From: Thermoproteota archaeon
Lineage (GTDB): Archaea; Thermoproteota; Nitrososphaeria; Nitrososphaerales; Nitrosopumilaceae
Direction of reading: 5' to 3'
Length of the DNA stretch: 64,000 bases
Assembly: GCA_003352285.1 (NCBI GenBank)
Contig: QQVN01000005.1
Location: 534,380 to 598,379 of the forward strand
Position 1 is the first letter of the stretch. Every line of letters starts with the position of its first letter. Below the pieces are notes generated by a model, which did not search any database, was not told the origin of the DNA, and saw nothing but the letters and a program-made list of their open reading frames with translations. This document shows, piece after piece, positions 26,049 through 35,538 of this stretch. The position numbers and the translations under genes are program-made.

Positions 26049-26120
26049 ACATCAGTTTAAACAAAATCCTAATTGAGTCTTTCAAGAAGCTTGATAAATG
26101 GCATATGACTAGGTGACATA

Positions 26121-26537
26121 ATGGTAGCCATCGATACACCTGCATCATTAGAAAGTTTTAGACGATTTATCATCACAAGTACATGTAGCTCATATGCTCC
26201 AAAAAGTTATCTTGATGATTTTGAAGTATTTGCAGAACGTGATGAAAGCCTAGGTTCAATATATGTAGAAGCAGCTGATAAAGTTACAATCAAAAAAATT
26301 CGTGATATAACATTTGTAAATGCAAGAGATGTGTTAGGAATTATTTACAATTCAAAAAGTGGAAATACTGCATTAAAGTGGCGTCAAATTAGAAGAAACA
26401 CAGGCAAAGTTACTGGTGAAGCATCATCAAATTCTCTTGTTAACTTGGCTGAAGCAGGAGTGATAACTCTTGATTGGGTTGAAAATTACGTTCGTAAAAA
26501 GACTAAAGACGATAAGGTAAATGAGATAACAAGTTAA
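26121..26537 (+). CDS. Conserved-looking protein of unknown function
   Basis: 138 residues, alpha/beta in composition, no membrane segment. The C-terminal part (NSLVNLAEAGVITLDWVENYVRKK) could be a small helix-turn-helix-like unit, and the middle is basic (LKWRQIRRNTGK), compatible with nucleic-acid binding, but I do not recognise a family. A TATA-like TTGATAAATG around 26091-26100 lies 26 nt ahead of the ATG, suggesting a leaderless transcript. It precedes pelota by 41 nt on the same strand. Confidence 0.7.
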   Translation: MVAIDTPASLESFRRFIITSTCSSYAPKSYLDDFEVFAERDESLGSIYVEAADKVTIKKIRDITFVNARDVLGIIYNSKSGNTALKWRQIRRNTGKVTGEASSNSLVNLAEAGVITLDWVENYVRKKTKDDKVNEITS

Positions 26538-26578
26538 GATTATCTTAATTTTTTAACTACACATTCATAATTCAAATA

Positions 26579-27634
26579 ATGATTAAAAAAATTATTGATG
26601 AAAATTCAATTTCGGTTATTCCCGAAGAATCAGATGATTTGTTGATTTTGCGTCGTATAATTCAAAAAGATGATAGAGTTATTGCAGATACAACGAGAGT
26701 AATAAAACAAGAAAAAGAATACTCTAGGCCAGATAGAGGAGAAAAAGTTAGAATTAGAATTGCATTAAATGTTGAAAAAGTTTCTTTAGATAATGTCCTT
26801 GATAGGTTACGAGTTCATGGAGTAATTATTGAATCAAATAATGAATCAGTTCCTCATGGTTCACATCATTCTATTTCAATAAAACCTGATGAAGGAATTA
26901 CTATTTTCAAGAAAAAATGGAATCAGATGGAAAAAAAACTTTTAGAATCAAAAGATCAGAATGTTGGATTCTTACTAATTGCAATTGATACTGCAGATTG
27001 TGGAATAGGAAAACTAAAAGGAACTCATTTACAGATAATGCCAAATATTTACTCAGGTGCAAGTGGGAAAAGATACAAAACAAATTTCAATATAGAAAAA
27101 TTTTTTGAAGAAGTACATAGTGCATTATTATCACTAATTAAAGACAATGATACAATAATTGTTTTTGGGCCTGGTGAAACTAGGAAGAAATTTGCAAATT
27201 ATTTAGAAAAGAAATTCTCAAAGAAGAAATTTCAGATTAAAATTGTTGATGGGATTGATTCGGGAGGTGAAGATGGTATCTACACCTTTACTAAGTCACC
27301 GGTAATGAAAGAAATTCTCTCAAATAGTAAGCTAGCAATTGTTTCTACAATAATTGATGAGATAATGTACATGGCAAATAAAAAAAGTCAAAAATTTACG
27401 ATGGGTTTTAGTGAAACAAAAGAGGCAGGAGATATTGGTGCAATTGAGTCATTAATTTTTTCTGATAAAATCATTCAGACAGAAAATGAAGACAAAATCA
27501 TTCAATTTTTAAATGATATTGAGAGTAAAGGTGCCAAAGTTTTCAGCGTGGATTCATCAACAGATGTAGGATTACGTGTTGATGGACTTGGCGGAATAAT
27601 TGCAACATTACGTTATTCAGTTTCTAAAGGGTAG
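26579..27634 (+). CDS. pelA: mRNA surveillance protein pelota (Dom34)
   Basis: 351 residues, full length. The N-terminal Sm-like domain (residues 1-125: DLLILRRIIQKDDRVIADTTR, VRIRIALNVEKVSLD) and the eRF1-like middle and C-terminal domains (LIAIDTADCGIG, FGPGETRKKF, GLGGIIATLRY) are recognisable. Pelota enters stalled ribosomes with aEF1A/ABCE1 and triggers splitting; it lacks the GGQ motif of release factor, as here. It overlaps the converging CutA gene by 11 nt. Confidence 0.95.
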   Translation: MIKKIIDENSISVIPEESDDLLILRRIIQKDDRVIADTTRVIKQEKEYSRPDRGEKVRIRIALNVEKVSLDNVLDRLRVHGVIIESNNESVPHGSHHSISIKPDEGITIFKKKWNQMEKKLLESKDQNVGFLLIAIDTADCGIGKLKGTHLQIMPNIYSGASGKRYKTNFNIEKFFEEVHSALLSLIKDNDTIIVFGPGETRKKFANYLEKKFSKKKFQIKIVDGIDSGGEDGIYTFTKSPVMKEILSNSKLAIVSTIIDEIMYMANKKSQKFTMGFSETKEAGDIGAIESLIFSDKIIQTENEDKIIQFLNDIESKGAKVFSVDSSTDVGLRVDGLGGIIATLRYSVSKG

Positions 27635-27935
27635 AACCGACTACCCATTTTAGATATGATTTGTTAATTGAATTCAAATTAATCTCAGCTATTTCAGGAA
27701 CATCATATGGATGTGTTTTTTGGATTTTTTCTTTGAGTTTTTTCTTATTTTTTTGTGTGGTTTTGAATAATGCAAGGTATTCAGAAGTATTTTCTATTTT
27801 ATTATTCCAAGAATAAATCGATGAGATTTTAGAAATGTTTACACAGGCTACAATTTTTTCTTTAACTAATTGATTTGCGATTTTGGTGATTATTCTTTTA
27901 TTGGGATATGTTGAAATTATTATGACTGGATTCAC
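27624..27935 (-). CDS. cutA: CutA1-like divalent-cation-tolerance protein
   Basis: 103 residues, the usual CutA1 length. Motifs: STYPNKRIITKIANQLVKEKIVACVNI, SIYSWNNKIENTSEYLALFKT and HPYDVPEIAEI, which form the ferredoxin-like trimer and its conserved pockets. The protein is linked to copper tolerance in E. coli, but the biochemical role in archaea is unclear. The start is GTG; the divergent protease gene starts 43 nt away. Confidence 0.94.
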   Translation of the reverse strand: MNPVIIISTYPNKRIITKIANQLVKEKIVACVNISKISSIYSWNNKIENTSEYLALFKTTQKNKKKLKEKIQKTHPYDVPEIAEINLNSINKSYLKWVVGSTL

Positions 27936-27978
27936 AGTAACCGATAAATGTACGTAATTAAAAAAAGTACCAATTAAT

Positions 27979-29181
27979 TTGGAATTTGATTTTATAACGG
28001 AAAATTCAATTATTTACGTTCTTTTGGCTTGGGTAGTAATCGTACTTGTAGCAAAAGGGCTCAAACTCGAAAAGCATGGGTTTGAGATAAAGGCTTACAG
28101 TCTGGTGTATAAGAACAAAGGTGTCCAATCCGTGCTTACAAAAATGCTCTCGCGAACTAGGAGAGGCATTCGTGTGTTTGCAGATGTTAGTGTCATTTCA
28201 GGTTTTATTATGATGGGCTTTGCATTCTGGTTTTTGTTATCAAATATTTCAAAATTTTTTGTTGCTCCAACAGAATTTGCTGAAGTTACGGTTTTAATTC
28301 CAGGAATTACATTAACTTCTTCAGCTTCTATTACTTACTTTTTGTTATCAATTCCAATAGTTCTTGTAATTCATGAAGGAGCTCATGGAATTGTAGCTAC
28401 GCTTGAGAAGATTAAGATCAAAACTGGTGGCTTTGCAATATTCATTGCAATGTTTGCTGGATTCGTAGAACCAGATGAGGAAGAATTCGATAAGGCAAAA
28501 AAGATTTCAAAACTACGAGTAATTGGAGCAGGTGCTACTTCTAATGTTATTTTTGCACTTGTTTTAGGAGCAATTTTACTAACGAATCCGCTCTTTGCAA
28601 TTGTACTTCCAGAACCAATCCTTGGTGCATTTTATGATGCTCCTGAAGGTGTTATGGTACTATCTTTAATCGATGGACTTGGAGCAGAGAAGGCAGGGAT
28701 ACAACCCAATGATATCATAACTGCCATAAATGACCAGAGAATTTTGACGCCGATAGATTTTCAGAATATTGAATTAAAGTCAGGTGAAACAGTTACTGTA
28801 AGCGTTCTAAGAGATGGAAATGAACTACAGATTCCAGTAGAAATAATGCCATCACCTGAAGATCCTGAAAGAGGATTAATCGGAATAATGAGAGATAATT
28901 CTTTTGCGTATAAACCAGTCTACAATTTTATTGAATGGAATAATCCACAACTTTCCATGTTTCTACTATGGCTTTGGATGATCTCATTTTTTATTGGTAT
29001 TATCAATATGTTGCCTCTACCAATTTTAGATGGAGGTAAATTCATTCACAGTATTATTGATAAAAAAATTTCTGATAAATCAGTGAACATCATGATGTGG
29101 TCAATCTATGGATTTACATTTATTCTATTTGGGCTAAACATTGGCTTGTCATATTTTAAATCAGGTTGGTTTACAATATAA
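27979..29181 (+). CDS. Site-2-protease-family (M50) membrane metalloprotease with PDZ domain
   Basis: 400 residues with several transmembrane helices. The zinc motif HEGAHG (132-137; H132, E133, H136) and the distal NMLPLPILDGGKF (D351) are the S2P/RseP hallmarks. A PDZ domain (about 215-300, VLSLIDGLGAEKAGIQPNDIITAINDQ) lies between them. Such proteases cut membrane anchors within the bilayer, commonly in envelope-stress signalling. The start is TTG (the only in-frame choice near the TATA-like region). It is followed by the tRNA thiolase gene after 34 nt. Confidence 0.93.
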   Translation: MEFDFITENSIIYVLLAWVVIVLVAKGLKLEKHGFEIKAYSLVYKNKGVQSVLTKMLSRTRRGIRVFADVSVISGFIMMGFAFWFLLSNISKFFVAPTEFAEVTVLIPGITLTSSASITYFLLSIPIVLVIHEGAHGIVATLEKIKIKTGGFAIFIAMFAGFVEPDEEEFDKAKKISKLRVIGAGATSNVIFALVLGAILLTNPLFAIVLPEPILGAFYDAPEGVMVLSLIDGLGAEKAGIQPNDIITAINDQRILTPIDFQNIELKSGETVTVSVLRDGNELQIPVEIMPSPEDPERGLIGIMRDNSFAYKPVYNFIEWNNPQLSMFLLWLWMISFFIGIINMLPLPILDGGKFIHSIIDKKISDKSVNIMMWSIYGFTFILFGLNIGLSYFKSGWFTI

Positions 29182-29215
29182 AAAAACATAAAGTACAAAA
29201 AAATTCTTGAAAATT

Positions 29216-30130
29216 ATGAAATGCGATAGGTGTGATAATAAGGCAGTTTATTCAAGAAAATATTCTGGAGAGAATTTTTGTTCAGATTGTTTTTCAAATG
29301 CTATTTTACGTAAAACTGCAAAAACCATTTCTAAGTATAAAATGATAAAAAATAACGAATTAGTATGTGTAGGTGTATCAGGAGGAAAAGATTCCCTTGC
29401 ATTATTACACATATTGAATCAAATGTCAAAGACGCATAACTTTAGAATTAAAGCTGTTACTATCGATGAAGGAATTCCAGGATATAGAAATGAAGCTTTA
29501 GAAATTGTTGAAAAATTTTGTTCAAAACTTGAAGTTGATCATACTGTTTATTCTTATGAAAATCTTTTTGATTTAACATTAGATGATGCTTTATCACAAA
29601 GAGAAAATGAAAAGACATCCTCATGTTCGATTTGTGGAATACTACGTAGGAGAGCACTTGACTATGCTGCAAAACAAAACAATGCAGATGTAATTGCAAC
29701 AGGCCATAATTTGGATGACATATTACAGACATTTTTAATTAACATGATATCAGGCGATACCAACAAAATCGGCTGGATGAATCCAGATACATCAAATAAT
29801 ACATTACGAAAAATCAAACCATTTTGTGAGATATACGAATCTGAGATTGTATTTTATGCATTTACAAATGAATTGCCTTTCCAATCAGAACCATGCCCAC
29901 ACATGAATGAAGGAATTAGAACCGAAATACGCGAATTTCTAAATTCCTTAGAAGGACAACGTAGTGGAATAAAAAATAATTTGTTTAATTCAATTCTAAA
30001 GATTTCTCAAGTAGTGAAAGATGCGAACTACAAAGAGAAAACAATATGCTCAAAATGTGGGAAAGAATGTACTGGAAAAATTTGTTCTGTATGTCAAATG
30101 GTATTACGATTGAAAGATAATCAAACCTAA
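29216..30130 (+). CDS. TtuA/Ncs6-family tRNA 2-thiolation protein
   Basis: 304 residues from the ATG; a TTG start 9 nt upstream is possible. N-terminal zinc ribbon MKCDRCDNKA and FCSDCF, a PP-loop VGVSGGKDSLALLHIL (about 54-69), the catalytic CSICGILRRRALDYAA and C-terminal CSKCGKECTGKICSVC make it a TtuA/Ncs6-type enzyme. It adenylates and thiolates uridine in tRNA (position 34 or 54) using a ubiquitin-like sulfur carrier. The SRP RNA follows 32 nt downstream. Confidence 0.92.
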   Translation: MKCDRCDNKAVYSRKYSGENFCSDCFSNAILRKTAKTISKYKMIKNNELVCVGVSGGKDSLALLHILNQMSKTHNFRIKAVTIDEGIPGYRNEALEIVEKFCSKLEVDHTVYSYENLFDLTLDDALSQRENEKTSSCSICGILRRRALDYAAKQNNADVIATGHNLDDILQTFLINMISGDTNKIGWMNPDTSNNTLRKIKPFCEIYESEIVFYAFTNELPFQSEPCPHMNEGIRTEIREFLNSLEGQRSGIKNNLFNSILKISQVVKDANYKEKTICSKCGKECTGKICSVCQMVLRLKDNQT

Positions 30131-30133
30131 TGC

Positions 30134-30141
30134 AAATATAA
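30134..30141 (+). promoter_or_regulatory. TATA box of the SRP RNA gene
   Basis: AAATATAA centred at about 30137 lies 26 nt upstream of the predicted 5' end of the SRP RNA (30163), exactly the archaeal spacing. It is inside the short gap after the tRNA thiolase gene. Confidence 0.6.
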
Positions 30142-30162
30142 CATTCAATTCTATAAAACATT

Positions 30163-30478
30163 GGTAGTAGGGAGGATCAGGGTGCCAGCCGTGCCCTTTT
30201 CTGAAACCGGCTATACGCAGAGATCAGTAACTGTTGGGTAAATCTCTAGATAGGTAATTCCCGCTTGGTGTGCGGAAATGAAATCACGCCGAGGCGGGTG
30301 GTTGCAGCTCTGGAAATATCCGAAGGGATAACTTCCAAGAGCGAACCAGCGAAAGGGATGAGGTCCGGGAGGGAGCAATCCTAAGTTGGAGCATCCACGC
30401 TTCCTCGTCAACGTGGCGGATCTTGTATGCCTTGAAATGGGGCTATCCGTCTAGACTGGAACCAACAGATCTACTACC
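30163..30478 (+). ncRNA. Signal recognition particle (7S) RNA
   Basis: About 316 nt. The ends pair perfectly: GGTAGTAG (30163-30170) with CTACTACC (30471-30478). The S-domain helix 8 signature AGGTCCGGGAGGGAGCAATCC lies at about 30361-30381 and matches the SRP54-binding loop of archaeal SRP RNA. Near the 5' end, TGCCAGCCGTGCCC and the CTGAAACCGG stretch fit the Alu-domain loops. GC content is far above the surrounding DNA, as for structural RNAs in AT-rich archaea. It directs SRP54/SRP19-dependent protein targeting. Confidence 0.93.
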
Positions 30479-30505
30479 TTATAATACTCGAAATTAATTT
30501 TGTTT

Positions 30506-30838
30506 ATGGACGGATTAATTTCCTCAGGAAATAAGAGAACATATGCTGATTTTAAAAAACAGATTCCGAAGAATGTCATACCGTTATTTGATACCCTAAG
30601 GGAGTTCTGCTTATCATTAGGTGAAAAAACGATTGAAGATGTAAGAATGCATAGAGTTGTTTTTTGTAAATCATTTACCTTTAGATGGTTTGCAGATATG
30701 GAACCACAAAAAGATCATATCATCATTAAAATTCAAAAGAATCGAAAAGAACCTGTTATAATTAATGAGATTTCGTTAAAGAGTGATATCACAAATATCA
30801 AAAAAACTATTCAAAATGCGTATGAATCAATTCATTAA
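30506..30838 (+). CDS. DUF5655-like small protein
   Basis: About 110 residues from the ATG (an in-frame TTG lies 6 nt upstream). Features: a helical first half (ADFKKQIPKNVIPLFDTLREFCLSLG) and a strand-rich second half (VVFCKSFTFRWFADMEPQKDHIIIKIQKNRK), resembling the DUF5655 / predicted transport-protein domain. No known catalytic residues. The stop shares TTAA with the converging acylphosphatase gene. Confidence 0.7.
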   Translation: MDGLISSGNKRTYADFKKQIPKNVIPLFDTLREFCLSLGEKTIEDVRMHRVVFCKSFTFRWFADMEPQKDHIIIKIQKNRKEPVIINEISLKSDITNIKKTIQNAYESIH

Positions 30839-31113
30839 TACAAAACTTCAAATTTTTTGAATTCTCCAGAAAATTTTTCATTTTTTATATCTATGTCTTC
30901 AACTCTTGCGTTTGCAGGTCCAGCATGACACCATTCAACTACATGACTAACGTCAACATCTTCTCCTTCTAAAACTGCCTCAACACGTCCATCCTTTAGA
31001 TTTCGAACCCATCCAAATACATTATTTTTTTTAGACATTACTTTGAGTGCTTGTCTAAAAAATACTCCTTGTACTTTACCAGTTACAAAGATTCGAACAC
31101 GTTGTTTAGACAT
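30835..31113 (-). CDS. acyP: Acylphosphatase
   Basis: 92 residues, standard length. The signature RIFVTGKVQGVFFRQA (with the catalytic Arg in FFRQ) and GWVRNLKDGRVEAVLEG (catalytic Asn) are complete. It hydrolyses acyl-phosphates such as carbamoyl phosphate or 1,3-bisphosphoglycerate. It lies 47 nt downstream of L2 on the same strand. Confidence 0.95.
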   Translation of the reverse strand: MSKQRVRIFVTGKVQGVFFRQALKVMSKKNNVFGWVRNLKDGRVEAVLEGEDVDVSHVVEWCHAGPANARVEDIDIKNEKFSGEFKKFEVLY

Positions 31114-31160
31114 GCAAAATTGTGGAAAAACAGCTATTAATCAATTTTAGGAATTTTAAG

Positions 31161-31892
31161 TTACTTTCGTTCCTTAATTCTTGCTCGTCCAGTTTTTCTA
31201 GCAGCAATGCTACCAACTTTGGCTCCGGGCGGGGCATCACGAGATACAGTAGAGCTTTGTCCAACATGTTGATGTCTTCCACCACCGTGAGGATGAACAT
31301 ATGCTGCTTGAGCAACACCCCTGACAATAGGATATTTTCTTCCTCTTGATCTGAAATTTCTCCATTTTCTACCAGCACTCATAAATGGTCGTTCGCTAGT
31401 ACCTCCGCCTGAGAGAGTACCAATCATGGCTCTATTTTTAGGATTAAATGTTGCAAATTTTCCAGATGGGAGTTTTACAGTAACTCCTTCCTCATTATGT
31501 GAGAAAATTGTTGCGTTAGTTCCAGCTGATTTTACAATACTTCCACCATCACCAAATTGTTTTTCTAAATTACATACAATGGTTCCATCAGGAATGTTTT
31601 GAATACTAATTACATTACCGTCTTGAATTTTTGATTTTAAACCAAATTCTAGAGTATCGCCTACTTTAGTACCAAGAACCGCAGGTACAAAAGAGACAGA
31701 TCCGTCTTCAAATCGAATTTTTGCTAAAGGTGCATCTCTTCCTCGCTCATGTACGAGATCAATGACTTTTCCCTCATGTTGCTCAGATAATGTAAAACTT
31801 GGATATTTGGAGCGAGCTACTTTACCAGTTACTGTAGCCCTAAACTGCATGCCTCCGCGGCCACGTCTTCTAACTAATGGTCGTTTTCCCAA
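31161..31892 (-). CDS. rpl2: Large ribosomal subunit protein uL2
   Basis: 243 residues, full-length archaeal L2. Start MGKRPLVRRRGRGGMQFRA, the OB-type part (VIDLVHERGRDAPLAKIRF) and the C-terminal signature MSAGRKWRNF with PHGGGRHQHVG and APPGAKVG. L2 stabilises the peptidyl-transferase centre and subunit joining. Unusually for archaea it is not next to L3, L4, L23 or S19 here; its neighbours are acylphosphatase and Cdc48. A TATA-like TTTTAAG (31917-31923) lies about 26 nt upstream on the minus strand. Confidence 0.97.
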   Translation of the reverse strand: MGKRPLVRRRGRGGMQFRATVTGKVARSKYPSFTLSEQHEGKVIDLVHERGRDAPLAKIRFEDGSVSFVPAVLGTKVGDTLEFGLKSKIQDGNVISIQNIPDGTIVCNLEKQFGDGGSIVKSAGTNATIFSHNEEGVTVKLPSGKFATFNPKNRAMIGTLSGGGTSERPFMSAGRKWRNFRSRGRKYPIVRGVAQAAYVHPHGGGRHQHVGQSSTVSRDAPPGAKVGSIAARKTGRARIKERK

Positions 31893-31969
31893 GTAGATCG
31901 ACTACTTTTCACTACGGATTTTAAGTTTGTGATTGTTGGTGGTAATTGTCAAGAATAAAACGCCAAAGA

Positions 31970-31977
31970 TATAAAAA
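31970..31977 (+). promoter_or_regulatory. TATA box of the cdc48 gene
   Basis: TATAAAAA with preceding A (31970-31977) is centred 26 nt ahead of the ATG at 31999, indicating a leaderless mRNA. It is in the 106-nt divergent region shared with L2. Confidence 0.6.
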
Positions 31978-31998
31978 ATAGGCAGAGAGAGTTTTCCT

Positions 31999-34185
31999 AT
32001 GAGTCAGAATTCTCTTTCGTTAAAAGTTTTAGAGGCATATACTAGAGATGTTGGAAGAGGAGTAGCCAGAATAGATTATGACTCAATGGATACACTAAAT
32101 GCTTCTACTGGAGATGTTATTGAGATCAAAGGAAAAAGAAGAACAGTAGCAAAATGTCTTCCATTATATCCCTCTGATGAAGGGAAAGGAATTATCAGAA
32201 TTGATGGATTAGGTCGAAATAATTCTGGTATTGCCATTGGAGATACTATTACTGTGAGAAAAATCAAAGCGGTCGCTGCAGAAAAAGTTGTAGTAGCCCC
32301 ACTTGAAGCAATACCTCCAATTGATGAGAGATATCTTGCAGATGCATTAGAAAGTGTTCCATTAATCAAAGGAGATAATGTTATGGTTCCATATTTTGGT
32401 GGAAGATTAACCTTTCAAGTTATTGGTGTTACCCCTGCAGCAGATGCAGTTTTAGTTACACAAAAAACAGTTTTCCATATTGCAGAAAAGGGAGAGACTC
32501 TTCGTGGTGTACCGCAAGTAACATACGAAGACATTGGTGGATTAACAGATGAAATAAAGAAAGTTAGGGAAATGATCGAGTTACCATTACGTCATCCAGA
32601 AATTTTTGAAAAACTTGGTATTGAAGCTCCAAAAGGTGTGTTACTTTATGGTCCACCAGGAACTGGAAAGACTTTACTTGCAAAAGCAGTTGCAAATGAA
32701 AGTAATGCTCATTTCATAAGTATCTCAGGTCCAGAAATCATGAGCAAGTTCTATGGAGAAAGTGAAGCTAGACTAAGAGAAATTTTCAAAGAGGCAAGAG
32801 AAAAAGCTCCATCAATAATTTTTGTAGATGAGATCGATTCCATAGCTCCAAAACGAGAAGAAGTTACAGGAGAGGTTGAACGACGAGTTGTTTCACAGAT
32901 GTTATCATTAATGGACGGTTTAGAAGCTAGGGGAAAAGTTATTGTCATCTCTGCTACCAATAGACCCAATGCAATTGATCCAGCATTAAGAAGACCAGGT
33001 AGATTTGATAGAGAAATAGAAATTAAAGTACCGGATAAGAAAGGACGAAAAGATATTCTTGCAATTCATACAAGAAACATGCCATTATCAGATGATGTTG
33101 ATGCCGACAAGGTTGCAGCTGTTAGTCATGGGTATGTAGGAGCAGATTTGGAATATCTCTGTAAAGAAGCAGCGATGAAATGCCTCAGAAGATTATTGCC
33201 AGAACTAAACCTCGAGGATGAAAAAATTCCCCCTGAAACTTTGGATAAATTAATTGTCAATTCAGAGGATTTCCAAAAAGCCTTGATTGAAGTTACTCCT
33301 TCAGGCATGAGGGAGGTGTTTATTGAAAATCCAGATGTAAAATGGGAAGAAGTGGGAGGATTAGAAGAAGTAAAAAGAGAATTACAAGAAGCTGTTGAAT
33401 GGCCAATGAAATATCCATCATTATATGATAAACTAGGTCATAGAATGCCTAGAGGAATTTTATTGCACGGTCCAAGTGGAACTGGAAAGACTTTACTTGC
33501 AAAAGCAGTTGCAACTCAAAGTGAAGCTAACTTTGTATCAGTAAGGGGTCCCGAACTATTATCAAAATGGGTTGGTGAATCAGAAAGAGGTATAAGAGAA
33601 ATTTTTAGAAGAGCACGTCAAGCTTCTCCATGTGTAATATTCTTTGATGAAATAGACTCCATTGCTCCTATAAGAGGTGCAGGAGGCGAGACTGCCGTTA
33701 CTGAAAGAGTAGTAAGCCAATTACTAACAGAATTAGACGGTATGGAAAATATGCATGGAGTTGTCGTGTTAGCAGCAACAAATCGTGCAGACATGATTGA
33801 TCCAGCATTATTACGACCAGGAAGATTTGACAAAATTATACAAATTCCACTTCCAGATAAAGAGAGTAGAAAGAGAATTCTTGAAATAAACACTGCAAAG
33901 ATTCCAGCTGTTACCGAAGTTAGCGATCCGGAACATGTTGATCTAGATAAGATTTCTGAATTAACTGATGGAATGAGTGGAGCAGATGTAGCATCAATTG
34001 CAAATACCGCAGTATCATTAGTAATTCATGAATACTTGGATAGTCATCCAGATGCAATTCAGGTAGAAAAGAGTTCAGACGAAGCCAGAGTTACCATGAG
34101 ACATTTCGAAGAAGCAGTTAAGAAAGTAAGAGAACAAAAAGACCTAAAGATTGGTCAAAAAGTTGTTGCCTCATATTATAGGTAG
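31999..34185 (+). CDS. cdc48: Cdc48/VCP-type AAA ATPase
   Basis: 728 residues. An N-terminal double-psi barrel/Cdc48 domain 2 region (1-190) is followed by two AAA modules: D1 with GPPGTGKT (218-225), [15 protein letters not shown], and D2 with GPSGTGKT (491-498, Pro to Ser), [11 protein letters not shown]. It ends in the usual HbYX-like tail YYR. The hexamer unfolds proteins for the proteasome. A 37-bp stretch is identical in the two Walker A regions. The first two codons follow the TATA-box spacing described above. Confidence 0.97.
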   Translation: MSQNSLSLKVLEAYTRDVGRGVARIDYDSMDTLNASTGDVIEIKGKRRTVAKCLPLYPSDEGKGIIRIDGLGRNNSGIAIGDTITVRKIKAVAAEKVVVAPLEAIPPIDERYLADALESVPLIKGDNVMVPYFGGRLTFQVIGVTPAADAVLVTQKTVFHIAEKGETLRGVPQVTYEDIGGLTDEIKKVREMIELPLRHPEIFEKLGIEAPKGVLLYGPPGTGKTLLAKAVANESNAHFISISGPEIMSKFYGESEARLREIFKEAREKAPSIIFVDEIDSIAPKREEVTGEVERRVVSQMLSLMDGLEARGKVIVISATNRPNAIDPALRRPGRFDREIEIKVPDKKGRKDILAIHTRNMPLSDDVDADKVAAVSHGYVGADLEYLCKEAAMKCLRRLLPELNLEDEKIPPETLDKLIVNSEDFQKALIEVTPSGMREVFIENPDVKWEEVGGLEEVKRELQEAVEWPMKYPSLYDKLGHRMPRGILLHGPSGTGKTLLAKAVATQSEANFVSVRGPELLSKWVGESERGIREIFRRARQASPCVIFFDEIDSIAPIRGAGGETAVTERVVSQLLTELDGMENMHGVVVLAATNRADMIDPALLRPGRFDKIIQIPLPDKESRKRILEINTAKIPAVTEVSDPEHVDLDKISELTDGMSGADVASIANTAVSLVIHEYLDSHPDAIQVEKSSDEARVTMRHFEEAVKKVREQKDLKIGQKVVASYYR

Positions 34186-34186
34186 T

Positions 34187-34196
34187 TTTAATAAAA
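34187..34196 (+). promoter_or_regulatory. TATA box of the gatD gene
   Basis: TTTAATAAAA centred at about 34191 lies 26 nt before the ATG at 34218, indicating a leaderless transcript for gatD. Confidence 0.55.
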
Positions 34197-34217
34197 TAGT
34201 TACTTTAACTCAGACAA

Positions 34218-35507
34218 ATGTCCGAATACAGAGGCTACCAAGGTAGATCTCTAGAATTTTTACAGAAAAATAATATCAAGATAGGCAGCAAGGTGAAAAT
34301 TTTTTCAGATATTGTTTATGATGGTATCATAATGCCCAGATATGAAAAATCAGATTCAAATCACATCACACTGAAATTAAAAAGTGGTTACAACATTGGT
34401 CTTGAAATTGATAAGATTGAAAAAATCGAGAAATTAGAATCTCTAGAAATTAAAACTGAGCATAAAAGACCTATAGAGAAAAAGGCAAATTTAGAAAAAA
34501 TTCTTTTAATTTCAACCGGTGGTACTATTGCTAGCAAAATAGATTATAGAACAGGAGCCGTAACACCTGCCCTAAGTCCAGAAGAACTCAATTCATCAAT
34601 CCCAGAGTTAGCAGAAATGGCAAATATTGATACAGAATTAATCTTATCAGAGTATTCAGAAAATTTACAGCCAAAAGATTGGAAGAGAATTGCCCAAAAA
34701 CTAGATGATTATTCCAATTCAGATTACAAAGGGATTATTGTGGCACATGGAACAGATACCATGCATTACACATCTGCGTTTCTTAGTTTTGCGTTATCAG
34801 GATATCCTATTCCAATAGCTTTAGTAGGCTCTCAACGTTCATCAGACAGACCGTCATCGGATGCAGCACTAAATTTAATTGCTGCAGTAAAATTTTTGAC
34901 CGAAGCTAATGAAAAAGGAGTTTATGTCATAATGCACAATGATGAAAACGACAAAACAATTGCTTGTCATCTAGGAACAAGAGTAAGGAAAAATCACACA
35001 AGTAAACGCGGTGCATTTCAAACAATTGGTGGGAATCCAGGATTTCTTATCGTTGAGAATTCAATTCAAAAAAACATTACAAAGAAATTCTTTCAGACAG
35101 AAAAATATCTTCCTAGAATAAACGTAGATTCACGAGTTGCTTTATTGAAATATTATCCAGGATTTGATCCTAGAATTGTAGAAAATTTGATTGATTTAGG
35201 TCATAAGGCGATAATTTTTGAAGGAACTGGTCTCGGACATATTGGAAAGAACATGTATGAAGTTGTCAAAAGTGCAAATCAATCAGGGTTATTTTTGGGG
35301 ATGACATCACAATGCATTGATGGTAAAGTTAGAATGACAGTGTACGAAAGTGGCCGAGATTTAATGGATATGGGAATTATTCCATTAGGAAATTTAATTC
35401 CCGAAGTAGCACTTGTAAAAGCTATGTGGGCATTAGGAAATACTGAAGATATATCAAAAATTAAAGAAATTATGCTGCAAGAAATTTCCTCTGAATATTC
35501 TAATTAA
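34218..35507 (+). CDS. gatD: Glutamyl-tRNA(Gln) amidotransferase subunit D
   Basis: 429 residues. An N-terminal small barrel (1-85) is followed by an L-asparaginase-type domain with LLISTGGTIASKIDYRTGAV (first catalytic Thr), VAHGTDTMHYTSAFLSFAL (second Thr, Asp) and the C-terminal GMTSQC. GatD releases ammonia from glutamine for GatE. Archaea use GatDE to make Gln-tRNA(Gln) from Glu-tRNA(Gln). It is followed by gatE after 31 nt; the tRNA-Gln(UUG) gene is also in this window. Confidence 0.96.
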   Translation: MSEYRGYQGRSLEFLQKNNIKIGSKVKIFSDIVYDGIIMPRYEKSDSNHITLKLKSGYNIGLEIDKIEKIEKLESLEIKTEHKRPIEKKANLEKILLISTGGTIASKIDYRTGAVTPALSPEELNSSIPELAEMANIDTELILSEYSENLQPKDWKRIAQKLDDYSNSDYKGIIVAHGTDTMHYTSAFLSFALSGYPIPIALVGSQRSSDRPSSDAALNLIAAVKFLTEANEKGVYVIMHNDENDKTIACHLGTRVRKNHTSKRGAFQTIGGNPGFLIVENSIQKNITKKFFQTEKYLPRINVDSRVALLKYYPGFDPRIVENLIDLGHKAIIFEGTGLGHIGKNMYEVVKSANQSGLFLGMTSQCIDGKVRMTVYESGRDLMDMGIIPLGNLIPEVALVKAMWALGNTEDISKIKEIMLQEISSEYSN

Positions 35508-35538
35508 GTATTAAAGAGGTTTAAGAGTCATCAAGAAA

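Noticed and set aside
30211-30411. 66-residue minus-strand frame
   Set aside because: It lies entirely inside the SRP RNA and has no family features; it is a chance frame in GC-rich structured RNA.
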